A stretch of 42,657 bases of DNA. Origin: Maribacter sp. 4G9. Lineage in GTDB: Bacteria; Bacteroidota; Bacteroidia; Flavobacteriales; Flavobacteriaceae. The notes beneath the pieces were generated by a model. That model searched no databases and had not been told where the DNA came from. It was given only the letters and a program-made list of their open reading frames with translations. Shown here piece by piece: positions 1 to 6,563 of this stretch. The stretch's first letter is position 1, and every line of letters begins with the position of its first letter. The translations under genes were made by a program, and so were the position numbers. The stretch is from positions 1 to 42,657 of the forward strand of contig NZ_MDGL01000005.1 of the NCBI RefSeq assembly GCF_002742265.1, in the 5' to 3' direction.

Positions 1-1
1 C

Positions 2-169
2 AAGGCATGGCTTAGGGGGATGCACCACCACGTGGGGGACCTACAGGACTATCTCGACGAATATTGCTACAGGTTCAACCGCAGCTTCATGAAGGAGGGC
101 ATATTCGACAACCTGATGCTCAGGATGGTAAATACCCCGCCATGCTATATCAAAAATATTAGTGGTTAA
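2..169 (+). mobile_element. IS1595-family transposase, C-terminal end (5' cut by window)
   Basis: An open frame runs from the window edge to a TAA at 167-169 and gives 55 residues, including GMHHHVGDLQDYLDEYCYRF and FNRSFMKEGIFDNLMLRMV. This Y-x-DE-x-CYRFNR block followed by IFDNL-x-RMV is the usual C-terminal end of ISXO2-like (IS1595 family) DDE transposases. The catalytic core lies outside the window. The stop codon is only 5 bases from the end of the truncated di-heme oxidoreductase gene on the other strand, so the right end of the insertion sequence should lie within about 170-186. The bases here are visibly more GC-rich than the flank, as expected of a transferred element. The family call rests on my memory of the C-terminal signature. 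Confidence 0.8.
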
Positions 170-173
170 ATGC

Positions 174-950
174 CTAAGTCAATAAGGTTTTAAGGTAGAA
201 AACGACATCGTTCAAGGTTTGGGTACTAATTTCAGGATCCTCTTCAAGTCCACTGAACGGGTCAATGGGGTCATAAAGGGATGTAATCCCTATGTCCTGG
301 TTATATGCGCTGACGCTTTGGTGCAACAAATCATAACTACCCGCTTTCTTTCCAAACCTGAAGATATAATTGTTTCCCTGGGGAACACTATTATTCCGAA
401 TCTTGGTGAATTCAGGAGGAATATTGTAGTGAGGTCTTCCACTAATACCGTCCTGATTTGCATCAGAAGGGTCTGCGAGAGCCAAAATATCCGCATCAGG
501 GACAGCATCCAACAAACCCAATCCTGTTACCGCCGGAGCGACCAAAACTGAAAATGGGAAGCCGTCTGGCACGCTCTCCGGTTCAAAACCCGGGATGGCT
601 TTATTTTGAATTTGGTTCCTGCCATCACCAAAAGATAACATCGAGGGTAAGTTCAAGTCATTGTTACCAAACCTGATAAGTTGATTGAAAGGATGACCCT
701 TGCCATCCCCTGAATGGCAACTTGCACAGCTGGTGCCAACAAACAAGGGGCCAAGGCCTTTTTCAACGGTAAAAACATCATCGTTAAAAGCAATATCCCC
801 GGCTAAAAAACGCTGTTGCTCACTTATGGTCAATCCGTCCAACGGCCCATCCAACAGCTCGAATTCCATAGGTTCTTCCGGACCCAAATTTTCACAGCCA
901 AATAGAGCGATTAAGGACAGGCCAATAAAAAAATGAAAGATTTTAGACAT
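174..950 (-). pseudogene. Di-heme c-type oxidoreductase (DHOR/putative peroxidase) lipoprotein, C-terminally truncated
   Basis: 258 residues are present. The N-terminus is a lipoprotein signal with lipobox LFGC (Cys about residue 19), followed by the DHOR family start (LDGLTISEQQRFLAGDIAFN), one c-type heme site CASCH near residue 75, and the mid-family stretches LLDAVPDADILALADP and ISGRPHYNIPPEF. The family normally has about 400-480 residues and a second CxxCH after the block NDVVFYLKTL. Here that block is followed by only LT and a stop. The gene ends 5 bases from the IS1595 transposase stop, so truncation by the insertion is the simplest reading. The intact family is a periplasmic di-heme protein, often beside imelysin-like or iron-related genes. 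This remnant has lost the second heme and is probably inactive. Confidence 0.8.
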
Positions 951-1136
951 TACTATAATAATATTTATGCTAATATAATTATATTTTTAGATAAGTCTAA
1001 ATATAGATATAAAATTCTTCAATAAAGAAGTGGTTAAATCTTAAAGGCTTTGTTGATTTAATTATGCAAACCCCGTACTGTGGGAAATTATCGGTTGGCC
1101 AGAATGAAAATTTATATTTCGATATTTACTATGGGC

Positions 1137-1270
1137 TTATGCCCACTTCATCTTTTGCAATCGAACCGCATTGAATATTGCCAATAATGCTACCCCCACA
1201 TCGGCAAATACCGCTTCCCACATCGTTGCAAGTCCACCTGCGCCGAGAATGAGCACGATAATTTCGCATA
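1137..1270 (-). pseudogene. Remnant of a Zn/Cd-exporting P-type ATPase (last ~43 codons)
   Basis: On the minus strand this stretch reads LILGAGGLATMWEAVFADVG, then VALLAIFNAVRLQKMKWA and TAA. It matches, almost residue for residue, the end of the intact ZntA-like ATPase at 8632-10566 (ILGAIGLATMWEAVFADVG then VSFVAILNAIRLQKMNWK). Nothing upstream continues the homology; the next gene upstream is a USP whose stop is at 1317. It is therefore the 3' scar of a second, related ATPase, left after a deletion or rearrangement. The final membrane segment keeps the P1B-2 type Asp (WEAVFADVG), so the lost pump was probably also a Zn/Cd/Pb exporter. Confidence 0.85.
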
Positions 1271-1316
1271 GTAAGCTATACCTAATATTTACTAGAGTAT
1301 CACATAGGTAGAAAAG

Positions 1317-2159
1317 CTACTTAACTATCAGCAATGGGGCCTTGGAGGCATACAGCATTTTTTTTCTTAGCCCCTTTTTGAAAAGTGCCTCAAAAAATCC
1401 GTGTTCCCTGTAAAGCAAAACCAATAGGTCTATTGGGGTTTCAGTCAAAAATTCATCGATACCCTCTTCGGGTTTGTCTTCCTGGATAACTGTAAAGAAC
1501 CATTGCTTAGGTACAAGAAGTTTGCCAAATCTTTCACGAATAAATGCTTTCTCCAGCACCCTTTCCTGTTTGTCCGCTATATGTACAAAGTGCAACTGTG
1601 CACTATAGTTTTCCAATAATCTGGACAACATTTCAAAATCTATTTTATTATCCGTACTATCCGTATCCACTGCGACCCCGATACGCCTATACGCAGTATA
1701 GCTGGCATCTTCAGGTACGGCCAGTACAGGACAAGGTGCCTTTTGTGTCACCTTTTCGGTAACGGTTCCAATAAAAATTTCATCAAATCCCGAAGCCGTA
1801 CCCTTGGTACCCATAACGACAAGACTGGTATTCTTTTCCTTAGCCAGGCTAGAAATCACATCGACCGTTGCCCCGAAACCGACCATTGCTTGAAATTCCA
1901 ACTTGTCCAGTTCAGGAAAGCCTCTTAGAAACTTATCCAATTTTTCTTTATTGATTTTTTCTTGTGATGCTGTGGTATCTGTTACATTGTGTGCCATAGT
2001 TGCCATCCCGATGGGCGTACCGGATGGATATGCCACTGAATAGGCGTGGACAAAAACCAGTTTTGATTTCAATTTTTGTGCTAGCCCAATTGCGTAGCTC
2101 ACCGCATTTTTTGAAACCTGTGTAAAATCTACAGGTATTAAAATTCCGTCATCTTTCAT
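1317..2159 (-). CDS. Universal stress protein, two UspA domains
   Basis: 280 residues made of two tandem UspA domains (about 1-148 and 155-280). The first opens with ILIPVDFTQVSKNAVSYA and holds an ATP-site-like segment, MGTKGTASGFDEIFIGT; its spacing is G-2x-G-10x-G-T against the classical 9. The second domain is degenerate and has no such motif. USPs of this type bind ATP or dimerise and support survival under stress. This copy is the last gene of a minus-strand run with three tiny genes, a Ca-type exchanger and CDF transporters, so it probably serves ion or metal stress. It is more distant from the four USPs at 38221-42439 than those are from each other. Confidence 0.9.
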   Translation of the reverse strand: MKDDGILIPVDFTQVSKNAVSYAIGLAQKLKSKLVFVHAYSVAYPSGTPIGMATMAHNVTDTTASQEKINKEKLDKFLRGFPELDKLEFQAMVGFGATVDVISSLAKEKNTSLVVMGTKGTASGFDEIFIGTVTEKVTQKAPCPVLAVPEDASYTAYRRIGVAVDTDSTDNKIDFEMLSRLLENYSAQLHFVHIADKQERVLEKAFIRERFGKLLVPKQWFFTVIQEDKPEEGIDEFLTETPIDLLVLLYREHGFFEALFKKGLRKKMLYASKAPLLIVK

Positions 2160-2215
2160 ATCATTTTGTTTTTATTGATTTGACTCCATTAATCTTTCTT
2201 TTTAGGTTTAATTAT

Positions 2216-2398
2216 TCAATTGAAAAGTAGGTAAAAACCATATAGAATTGCATCTAGAAAGGCAATTGTCAGCACCGCAAGGAACATTGCCACAAAAACC
2301 AACAGGCAATACTCTTTCTCCTTTCTGGTTCTTACTTTCCTGTTTATTGAATTCCCCTTTTTTTCCTCTAGTCTCCGCTTTCTCCTTTCCCGTGACAT
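2216..2398 (-). CDS. Small basic single-span membrane protein
   Basis: 60 residues. The first half is very basic and charged (MSRERRKRRLEEKKGN...). The second half is one hydrophobic helix, YCLLVFVAMFLAVLTIAFLD, ending in a short aromatic tail. This predicts a cytoplasmic basic N-terminus and a single transmembrane segment. It lies 56 bases upstream of the USP gene and 36 bases downstream of a 58-residue gene, all on the same strand. I do not recognise a family. The clear bipartite composition and operon position favour a real gene, though such a short frame could be fortuitous. Confidence 0.55.
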   Translation of the reverse strand: MSRERRKRRLEEKKGNSINRKVRTRKEKEYCLLVFVAMFLAVLTIAFLDAILYGFYLLFN

Positions 2399-2434
2399 AT
2401 TATACTGTGCTTTACTAAAATCAACGCACCAATG

Positions 2435-2611
2435 CTATCCCCTAAGGTCATAAAACCATTCTTCTGCACGTTTGATTCCCTCCGTAATGGCCTTCTCACG
2501 AGAATACCCATTCTCCTTTACCAATTCTTGTGCAATTTTGAGGGCCTTCTTCCGAACTGACGGCTGTAGGCCATCAAGTTTTGTTTTGAAATCTTCAAAT
2601 GTCCAGTCCAT
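2435..2611 (-). CDS. Small helical protein A (58 aa), paralogue of the next gene
   Basis: The frame starts at ATG (2611) with MDWTFEDFKTKLDGLQPSVR and ends FYDLRG. The core KKALKIAQELVKENGYSREK followed by AITEGIKRAEEW is a two-helix pattern. It resembles small uncharacterised proteins with helix, Gly-Tyr-Ser/Asp turn, then AI-x3-I-x-RAEEW. The neighbour at 2626-2799 has the same pattern (HKLAVKYAEEYYTTNQCSKE then EALERGIVKAE), so the two are probably diverged tandem duplicates. The gap between them is 14 bases. The function is not known to me; the context is a cation-transport run. Confidence 0.65.
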   Translation of the reverse strand: MDWTFEDFKTKLDGLQPSVRKKALKIAQELVKENGYSREKAITEGIKRAEEWFYDLRG

Positions 2612-2625
2612 ATTGTATACTTTTT

Positions 2626-2799
2626 TTAGAGCTTTCGCCCTTCCATCTCTGCTTTTACAATGCCGCGTTCAAGGGCTTCCTCCTTGGAGCATTGGTTTGT
2701 CGTATAGTATTCTTCAGCATACTTTACGGCCAATTTGTGGATGTTTTCATCCAGCATATTGAGCCTCATCGAGCAATCTTTAAAAAGTTCGTCTTTCAT
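2626..2799 (-). CDS. Small helical protein B (57 aa)
   Basis: It starts at ATG (2799), 3 bases after the stop of the Na/Ca-exchanger gene, which suggests translational coupling. The product begins MKDELFKDCSMRLNMLDENI and contains AVKYAEEYYTTNQCSKEEAL before ERGIVKAEMEGRKL. Its second half aligns by pattern with the 58-residue neighbour (helix, polar turn with Cys-Ser or Tyr-Ser, then E-x-A-[IL]-x2-GI-x-[RK]AE). It is acidic and soluble, with no signal peptide. I assign no function. Confidence 0.65.
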   Translation of the reverse strand: MKDELFKDCSMRLNMLDENIHKLAVKYAEEYYTTNQCSKEEALERGIVKAEMEGRKL

Positions 2800-2802
2800 C
2801 TA

Positions 2803-3801
2803 TCAAAAAAGTTTCAACACGTAAAAAACCATGACCAATAAATAAACTATATATGCCGCATCAAATACAAAAATCTGCCAACGAGAGAAACCGTGCAGTT
2901 CCTTGCTTTGGTGCACAAATAGTGTGTAAAGCAGCGGCATAAGCCCGACAAAGGCCATGTTGACCCAGAACAGTTCAAAGTCCTCAATGGGGGTGGTTAC
3001 CAAAGCCAGCGGAAAAAATGCCACCGTCATCGTTACGGCATTGTCTGCAATAACACTGGTGGTGCCCGCTGTCACCTCGCCCCCTTTTACCACGCTCCAG
3101 GTCTTGAATATTTCCGGTGCCGTGGTCATTATGCCCGTGATGAAAAGGCCTCCCACGATTTCAGAAATATTTAGGGCAGAAACAATATTTTCGGTCGCCT
3201 TTACTATGAAAAAAGCGCCAACTGCTATCGCAAAGGCCCCGGCAATCGATAACCAGACCTGTTTTTTGTTCCATTCTACTTTTTTGCCCTTTTCCTTGCC
3301 TTTTATGATTGCGTGGGTCAAGAACGCAGCATAGGCCGCCAGCATAATCCACCCGTCCACATGTTGCAGGCCACGCCAGGGCTTTGGCAGAGTTAAAATG
3401 GCCACAAGGGCGATAATGCCCAGATAAGGAAGGGACAGTACGGAAACCGAACGTTTGTTCAACGCCAGAATGTTTTTATCAAGATGTTCTTGATGTTCCT
3501 TGTTGTTCTTGAATTGTTTCCTGGAAGCAAAATAAGCTATGGTCACCATCAAGGGAATGGAAATAATATTGGAACCCAATAAGTTGCCCAGGCCAATATC
3601 GGAAACGTCCCGTGCCGCACTGGTTATATTGATGGCAACTTCAGGACTGGCCGTTACAAGGGCAAGAAAAGCGGCTCCAGCGGATGCGGTAAGCCCCCAT
3701 TGCTTGCGGAGCAACTTTAAAGGAGTCAACAATCGATCCGCCCCCCAGTGTGCTGCCCAGGCCGCTAGGCCCAAAACGAGTACCCATGGCCATATGTTCA
3801 T
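2803..3801 (-). CDS. Na+/Ca2+ exchanger-family (CaCA) membrane transporter
   Basis: 332 residues, almost entirely hydrophobic helices. The two inverted alpha repeats of the CaCA family are visible: alpha-1 near residues 43-80 (GAAFLALVTASPEVAINITS, then GLGNLLGSNIISIPL) and alpha-2 near 215-255 (GLFITGIMTTAPEIFKTWSV, then GTTSVIADNAVTM). Each carries the acidic ion ligand within [ST]-x-PE. The protein would exchange a divalent cation (Ca2+ or similar) for Na+ or H+ across the inner membrane. Its start overlaps the end of the upstream CDF gene by 4 bases (ATGA type), so the two are co-translated. The second half of the N-terminal repeat is followed by a long basic loop before the next helices. 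Confidence 0.88.
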   Translation of the reverse strand: MNIWPWVLVLGLAAWAAHWGADRLLTPLKLLRKQWGLTASAGAAFLALVTASPEVAINITSAARDVSDIGLGNLLGSNIISIPLMVTIAYFASRKQFKNNKEHQEHLDKNILALNKRSVSVLSLPYLGIIALVAILTLPKPWRGLQHVDGWIMLAAYAAFLTHAIIKGKEKGKKVEWNKKQVWLSIAGAFAIAVGAFFIVKATENIVSALNISEIVGGLFITGIMTTAPEIFKTWSVVKGGEVTAGTTSVIADNAVTMTVAFFPLALVTTPIEDFELFWVNMAFVGLMPLLYTLFVHQSKELHGFSRWQIFVFDAAYIVYLLVMVFYVLKLF

Positions 3802-4709
3802 AATTCTGTCATTTTAACATTTCTCTCTTTGCTAGGTTCGATATGGATGTGCACGTCAAGTATCTCGGAATATGACCTGAACAATCGCTCCTTCACTTTG
3901 TGGGCGATCGAGTGGCCCTCGGTCACAGTTAATTCCCCATCGATCCAAATATGCATATCGATATGAAAGGCCGTTCCCATCTTTCGGGAATGGCAGCGCT
4001 CTACCCTTACCACTTCAGGAACGGCTTCGGCCAGTCGGATAACCTCATTTCGAAATTCGGGCTCAACAGCTTCGTCCAGCAACTCCCTTACCGATGATCT
4101 AGCTATTTTATAGGCATTGAACAGAATAATGCCCGCTGCAATGAGTGCCGCGAAATCATCCGCTATCTCAAACCCTTCGCCACCGATCAATGCTATGGAA
4201 ATACCTATAAAAGCGGCTATCGACGTAATGGCATCGCTCCTATGGTGCAATGCATCGGCCTTGACGGCCGAACTATTGATTTCATCACCTGTTTTCATGA
4301 CATAGCGATACAACGCCTCTTTCGTGAGGACAACAAATACCAATATAAAGAGCGTGAAGGGTGCGGGAGTTTTGTGAGGTACCAGAATATGGTCGATGCT
4401 GTCCCTTATGATTATACCGCCTGCAATGGTTAAGGCTATGGCAATACCAACCGCCACCAGGGCCTCTATCTTACCGTGTCCGTAGGGATGGTTTTCATCC
4501 GGCGGCCTTGACGACCATCTCAACCCGGCCCACAATAGTGCGGATGTCAGCACGTCCGCCCCGGATTCGATCGCATCGGCAATAAGGGCATAAGAATGCC
4601 CGAACACCCCGCCCAAACCTTTAATCAATGCCAATAATGCACTGATCAAAATACCTACGAGGGTAGTTTTGAGTCCTATTCGGGATATGGCATTTGGATT
4701 CCTTTCCAA
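3798..4709 (-). CDS. Cation diffusion facilitator (CDF) divalent metal exporter
   Basis: 303 residues with about six membrane helices followed by a cytoplasmic domain with the CDF C-terminal fold (RVERCHSRKMGTAFHIDMHI; H-rich end DVHIHIEPS). The metal site in helix 2 is E48-x3-D52 (DAIESGAD) and in helix 5 H155-x3-D159 (DALHHRSD). The loop HPYGHGK near residue 74 is typical of CDF proteins. Classical Zn exporters have H/D-x3-D in helix 2, so the Glu there could shift specificity; which metal is moved cannot be told from sequence. It acts as a metal/H+ antiporter in the inner membrane. It overlaps the exchanger by 4 bases and lies 36 bases after the HMA-CDF gene. Confidence 0.9.
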   Translation of the reverse strand: MERNPNAISRIGLKTTLVGILISALLALIKGLGGVFGHSYALIADAIESGADVLTSALLWAGLRWSSRPPDENHPYGHGKIEALVAVGIAIALTIAGGIIIRDSIDHILVPHKTPAPFTLFILVFVVLTKEALYRYVMKTGDEINSSAVKADALHHRSDAITSIAAFIGISIALIGGEGFEIADDFAALIAAGIILFNAYKIARSSVRELLDEAVEPEFRNEVIRLAEAVPEVVRVERCHSRKMGTAFHIDMHIWIDGELTVTEGHSIAHKVKERLFRSYSEILDVHIHIEPSKERNVKMTEL

Positions 4710-4745
4710 AATCTTTCTTTTGCTATTTCTTTTCTTCCCAATACG

Positions 4746-5546
4746 TTATTTGGACAATTTTAAAATTCTAATGGCTCCTCGCATCACAAAGGCAAATACA
4801 ATACCGCCTATGACCAAATCGGGCCATTTACTGTCCAAAAAATAAACCAGCACCCCTGCCAGTATTACCCCGCCGTTCACAATAATGTCGTTTGAGGTAA
4901 AGATGGCACTTGCCTGCATATGCGCTTCCTTGCTTTTGGCCTTGTTTATCAACCATAGGGAAACGAGGTTGCCGATAAGGGCGAAAATGGAAACGATAAT
5001 CATCCATTGGAACAAAGGGGTTTCGCTACTACTCAAAAACCTTCTCACGACTTCCGAAAATCCCAGAAGGGCCAACGCCATCTGAAAATAGCCACTGAAC
5101 TTCGCCACTTTCTTTTTTCTAGAAATAGCGCCGCCTACGGCAAAAAGGCTCAATGCGTACACAATGGAATCGGCCAGCATATCCAGTGAATCGGCAATTA
5201 GACCCATCGAGGAAGAAATCCAACCCGTGGTCATTTCGATAACGAAAAACCCAAAATTGATGTACAAGACCCACCAGAGTATCTTCTTTTGTTTGGTCTC
5301 GTCCTCGGAAATAGGTGTTTCCGCCTTCTCCGTTCCCAAGAGTTTTTCTCCCAGCTTCAATTCGCCCAGTGCCTTGTTTACTTCTTGGGCATTCCCCTGA
5401 TGGTACACTTCCAACCTTCTATTCGGAATGTCAAAGTCCAAATATTTGATTTGAGGGTTTGACTCCAGTTTCATCCTTATCATCTGTTCTTCGGAAGGGC
5501 AATCCATTTGACTTACCTTAAAAGTGCTTTTATTTATATCGGACAT
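4746..5546 (-). CDS. CDF-type cation transporter with N-terminal HMA-like domain
   Basis: 266 residues. Residues 5-70 look like a heavy-metal-associated (HMA) ferredoxin-like domain, but the usual CxxC is MDCPSEE, with only Cys16. A linker (70-88) leads to a CDF membrane domain. Helix 2 retains D122-x3-D126 (ADSLDMLAD), while helix 5 has F216-x3-D220 (ASAIFTSND), so the His normally binding metal is Phe. There is no long C-terminal cytoplasmic domain. It may transport a different ion or work as a partner of the CDF encoded 36 bases downstream. It probably starts the operon that runs down to the USP. Confidence 0.82.
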   Translation of the reverse strand: MSDINKSTFKVSQMDCPSEEQMIRMKLESNPQIKYLDFDIPNRRLEVYHQGNAQEVNKALGELKLGEKLLGTEKAETPISEDETKQKKILWWVLYINFGFFVIEMTTGWISSSMGLIADSLDMLADSIVYALSLFAVGGAISRKKKVAKFSGYFQMALALLGFSEVVRRFLSSSETPLFQWMIIVSIFALIGNLVSLWLINKAKSKEAHMQASAIFTSNDIIVNGGVILAGVLVYFLDSKWPDLVIGGIVFAFVMRGAIRILKLSK

Positions 5547-5593
5547 TTAAATAATCTGTATTAAATTCTACGGTTGGTGTTTTAAATCTTTAC

Positions 5594-5803
5594 TTATTTG
5601 TGGGATTCCATATATTTTTCCAAAATCGATTTTAAGCTTTCCAAATAATCGACGAACGAATTATAAGTCGGTTTTGCTTCATCATCTACGGAAATCGTTA
5701 TGGGATTCTCATCCAAATACCGATAGAGTTCGGGATATTCTTGTTCTATCCTTACTGTCAATTCGTTGATTTCTTGGGTTAGCTTCTGAATTTTCTTCAT
5801 CAT
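5594..5803 (-). CDS. Small coiled-coil protein of unknown function
   Basis: 69 residues, MMKKIQKLTQEINELTVRIE followed by QEYPELYRYLDENPITISVD and a second helix, FVDYLESLKSILEKYMESHK. The first 20 residues have heptad character, and the middle EYPELY-x-YLDENP looks conserved; I recall similar small proteins in Flavobacteria near metal genes. It has no signal peptide or metal motif. It lies 47 bases upstream of the HMA-CDF gene on the same strand and may be the operon's first gene. The second Met is an equally good start. Confidence 0.65.
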   Translation of the reverse strand: MMKKIQKLTQEINELTVRIEQEYPELYRYLDENPITISVDDEAKPTYNSFVDYLESLKSILEKYMESHK

Positions 5804-5837
5804 CTTATATTTTATATGGTATTACTTGCCCCAATAT

Positions 5838-5975
5838 TTATATATGCAATGCCCTATCTTCGGTAGCGGCCAGAAAGGCTTCCTTAAAGGTTTCTGAAAA
5901 TGTGGGATGCCCATGCGGCATCCGTGCGATATCCTCTGCCGCTGCCCTGAATTCCATTATCGCCAAAACACAAAC
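5838..5975 (-). pseudogene. lpdA: Remnant of dihydrolipoyl dehydrogenase (last ~45 codons)
   Basis: The minus strand reads [41 protein letters not shown] and TAA. This is the dimerisation-domain C-terminus of dihydrolipoamide dehydrogenase (family pattern AMEF-x-A-x-AEDIA, HPT-x-SE, KEA-x-LA, RALH). No FAD- or NAD-binding part is present upstream; the frame degenerates after about 45 codons towards the Fur gene. It is a 3' scar of a lost gene, in the same state as the ATPase tail at 1137-1270. Assignment to E3 rather than mercuric reductase follows from the HPT-x-SE ending. Confidence 0.85.
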
Positions 5976-6027
5976 CAATAATTGTTATATCATATTTTTC
6001 TATAGTTGTATTTTTTTTGGTTAAATA

Positions 6028-6090
6028 AGGTGGAAGAACCTTGAACTTGACTCTTAGGCGCAAGGGTTCAAAGTTCTGGAACTCCCACCT
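6028..6090. repeat. Imperfect inverted repeat downstream of the Fur-family gene
   Basis: The arm AGGTGGAAGAACCTTGAAC (6028-6046) is matched by an imperfect reverse complement at about 6070-6090 (GTTCAAAGTTCTGGA... then CCCACCT), leaving a loop of about 20 bases. It lies immediately after the stop of the minus-strand Fur gene, so a transcript could fold here. On the minus strand it is followed by A-rich rather than T-rich sequence, so it is not a textbook intrinsic terminator for that gene. Confidence 0.45.
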
Positions 6091-6091
6091 G

Positions 6092-6526
6092 TTATTTTTC
6101 CTTACATTTCACGCATATCCCTTTTAATACCAAGTTGACATCGTTTATTTTATAATCACTTGGTAAATTTTCTTCCGGTATTTTATTTGGCAAACAGATT
6201 GTTTTCTTACATTCGGTACAATGAAAATGCAGATGTAAATCCGTACCGTATTTACTTTTTGTATTTTCATCAGAAATCGCAAATTTTGCTACGCCCGTAC
6301 CATCATTAATCTGATGAATTAGTCCTTTATCCTCAAAAATCTTAAGGTTGCGATAAAAGGTCGTTCTGTTTGCTGTTTTATTGGTTTCGCTCTTTTCGGC
6401 AAAGACCTTTTTTAAATCGGAAAAGGACACGGCACTTTGCTTCCTCCTCAGATACCTGTATATCTTGGACCTCATTTGAGTAGGGCGAATACCGTGATTT
6501 GACAATATTTTTTCCGTTTTGGTCAT
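6092..6526 (-). CDS. Fur-family metal-responsive transcriptional regulator
   Basis: 144 residues. The winged-helix DNA-binding domain spans about 1-85 (GIRPTQMRSKIYRYL; TTFYRNLKIFEDKGLIHQIN) and the dimerisation domain follows with HLHFHC near residue 100. Two CxxC pairs (CTEC and CVKC at the end) are the structural Zn site of Fur/Zur/PerR proteins. It reads with the P1B-4 ATPase gene upstream (37 bases between stop and start). It is therefore well placed to control metal export in response to Fe2+, Zn2+ or peroxide. Sequence alone does not tell Fur from Zur or PerR. The second Fur-family gene at 15685-16107 is a clear paralogue. Confidence 0.9.
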   Translation of the reverse strand: MTKTEKILSNHGIRPTQMRSKIYRYLRRKQSAVSFSDLKKVFAEKSETNKTANRTTFYRNLKIFEDKGLIHQINDGTGVAKFAISDENTKSKYGTDLHLHFHCTECKKTICLPNKIPEENLPSDYKINDVNLVLKGICVKCKEK

Positions 6527-6563
6527 TTTAAGCTTGATTCAAAAGCAATCTCCTTTATTACAT

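Noticed and set aside
1029-1039. AGTGGTTAAAT also present at 161-171 near the IS1595 end
   Set aside because: It is only 11 bases, in the same orientation, and A/T-rich. It is not convincing as an IS terminal repeat without the other end of the element.
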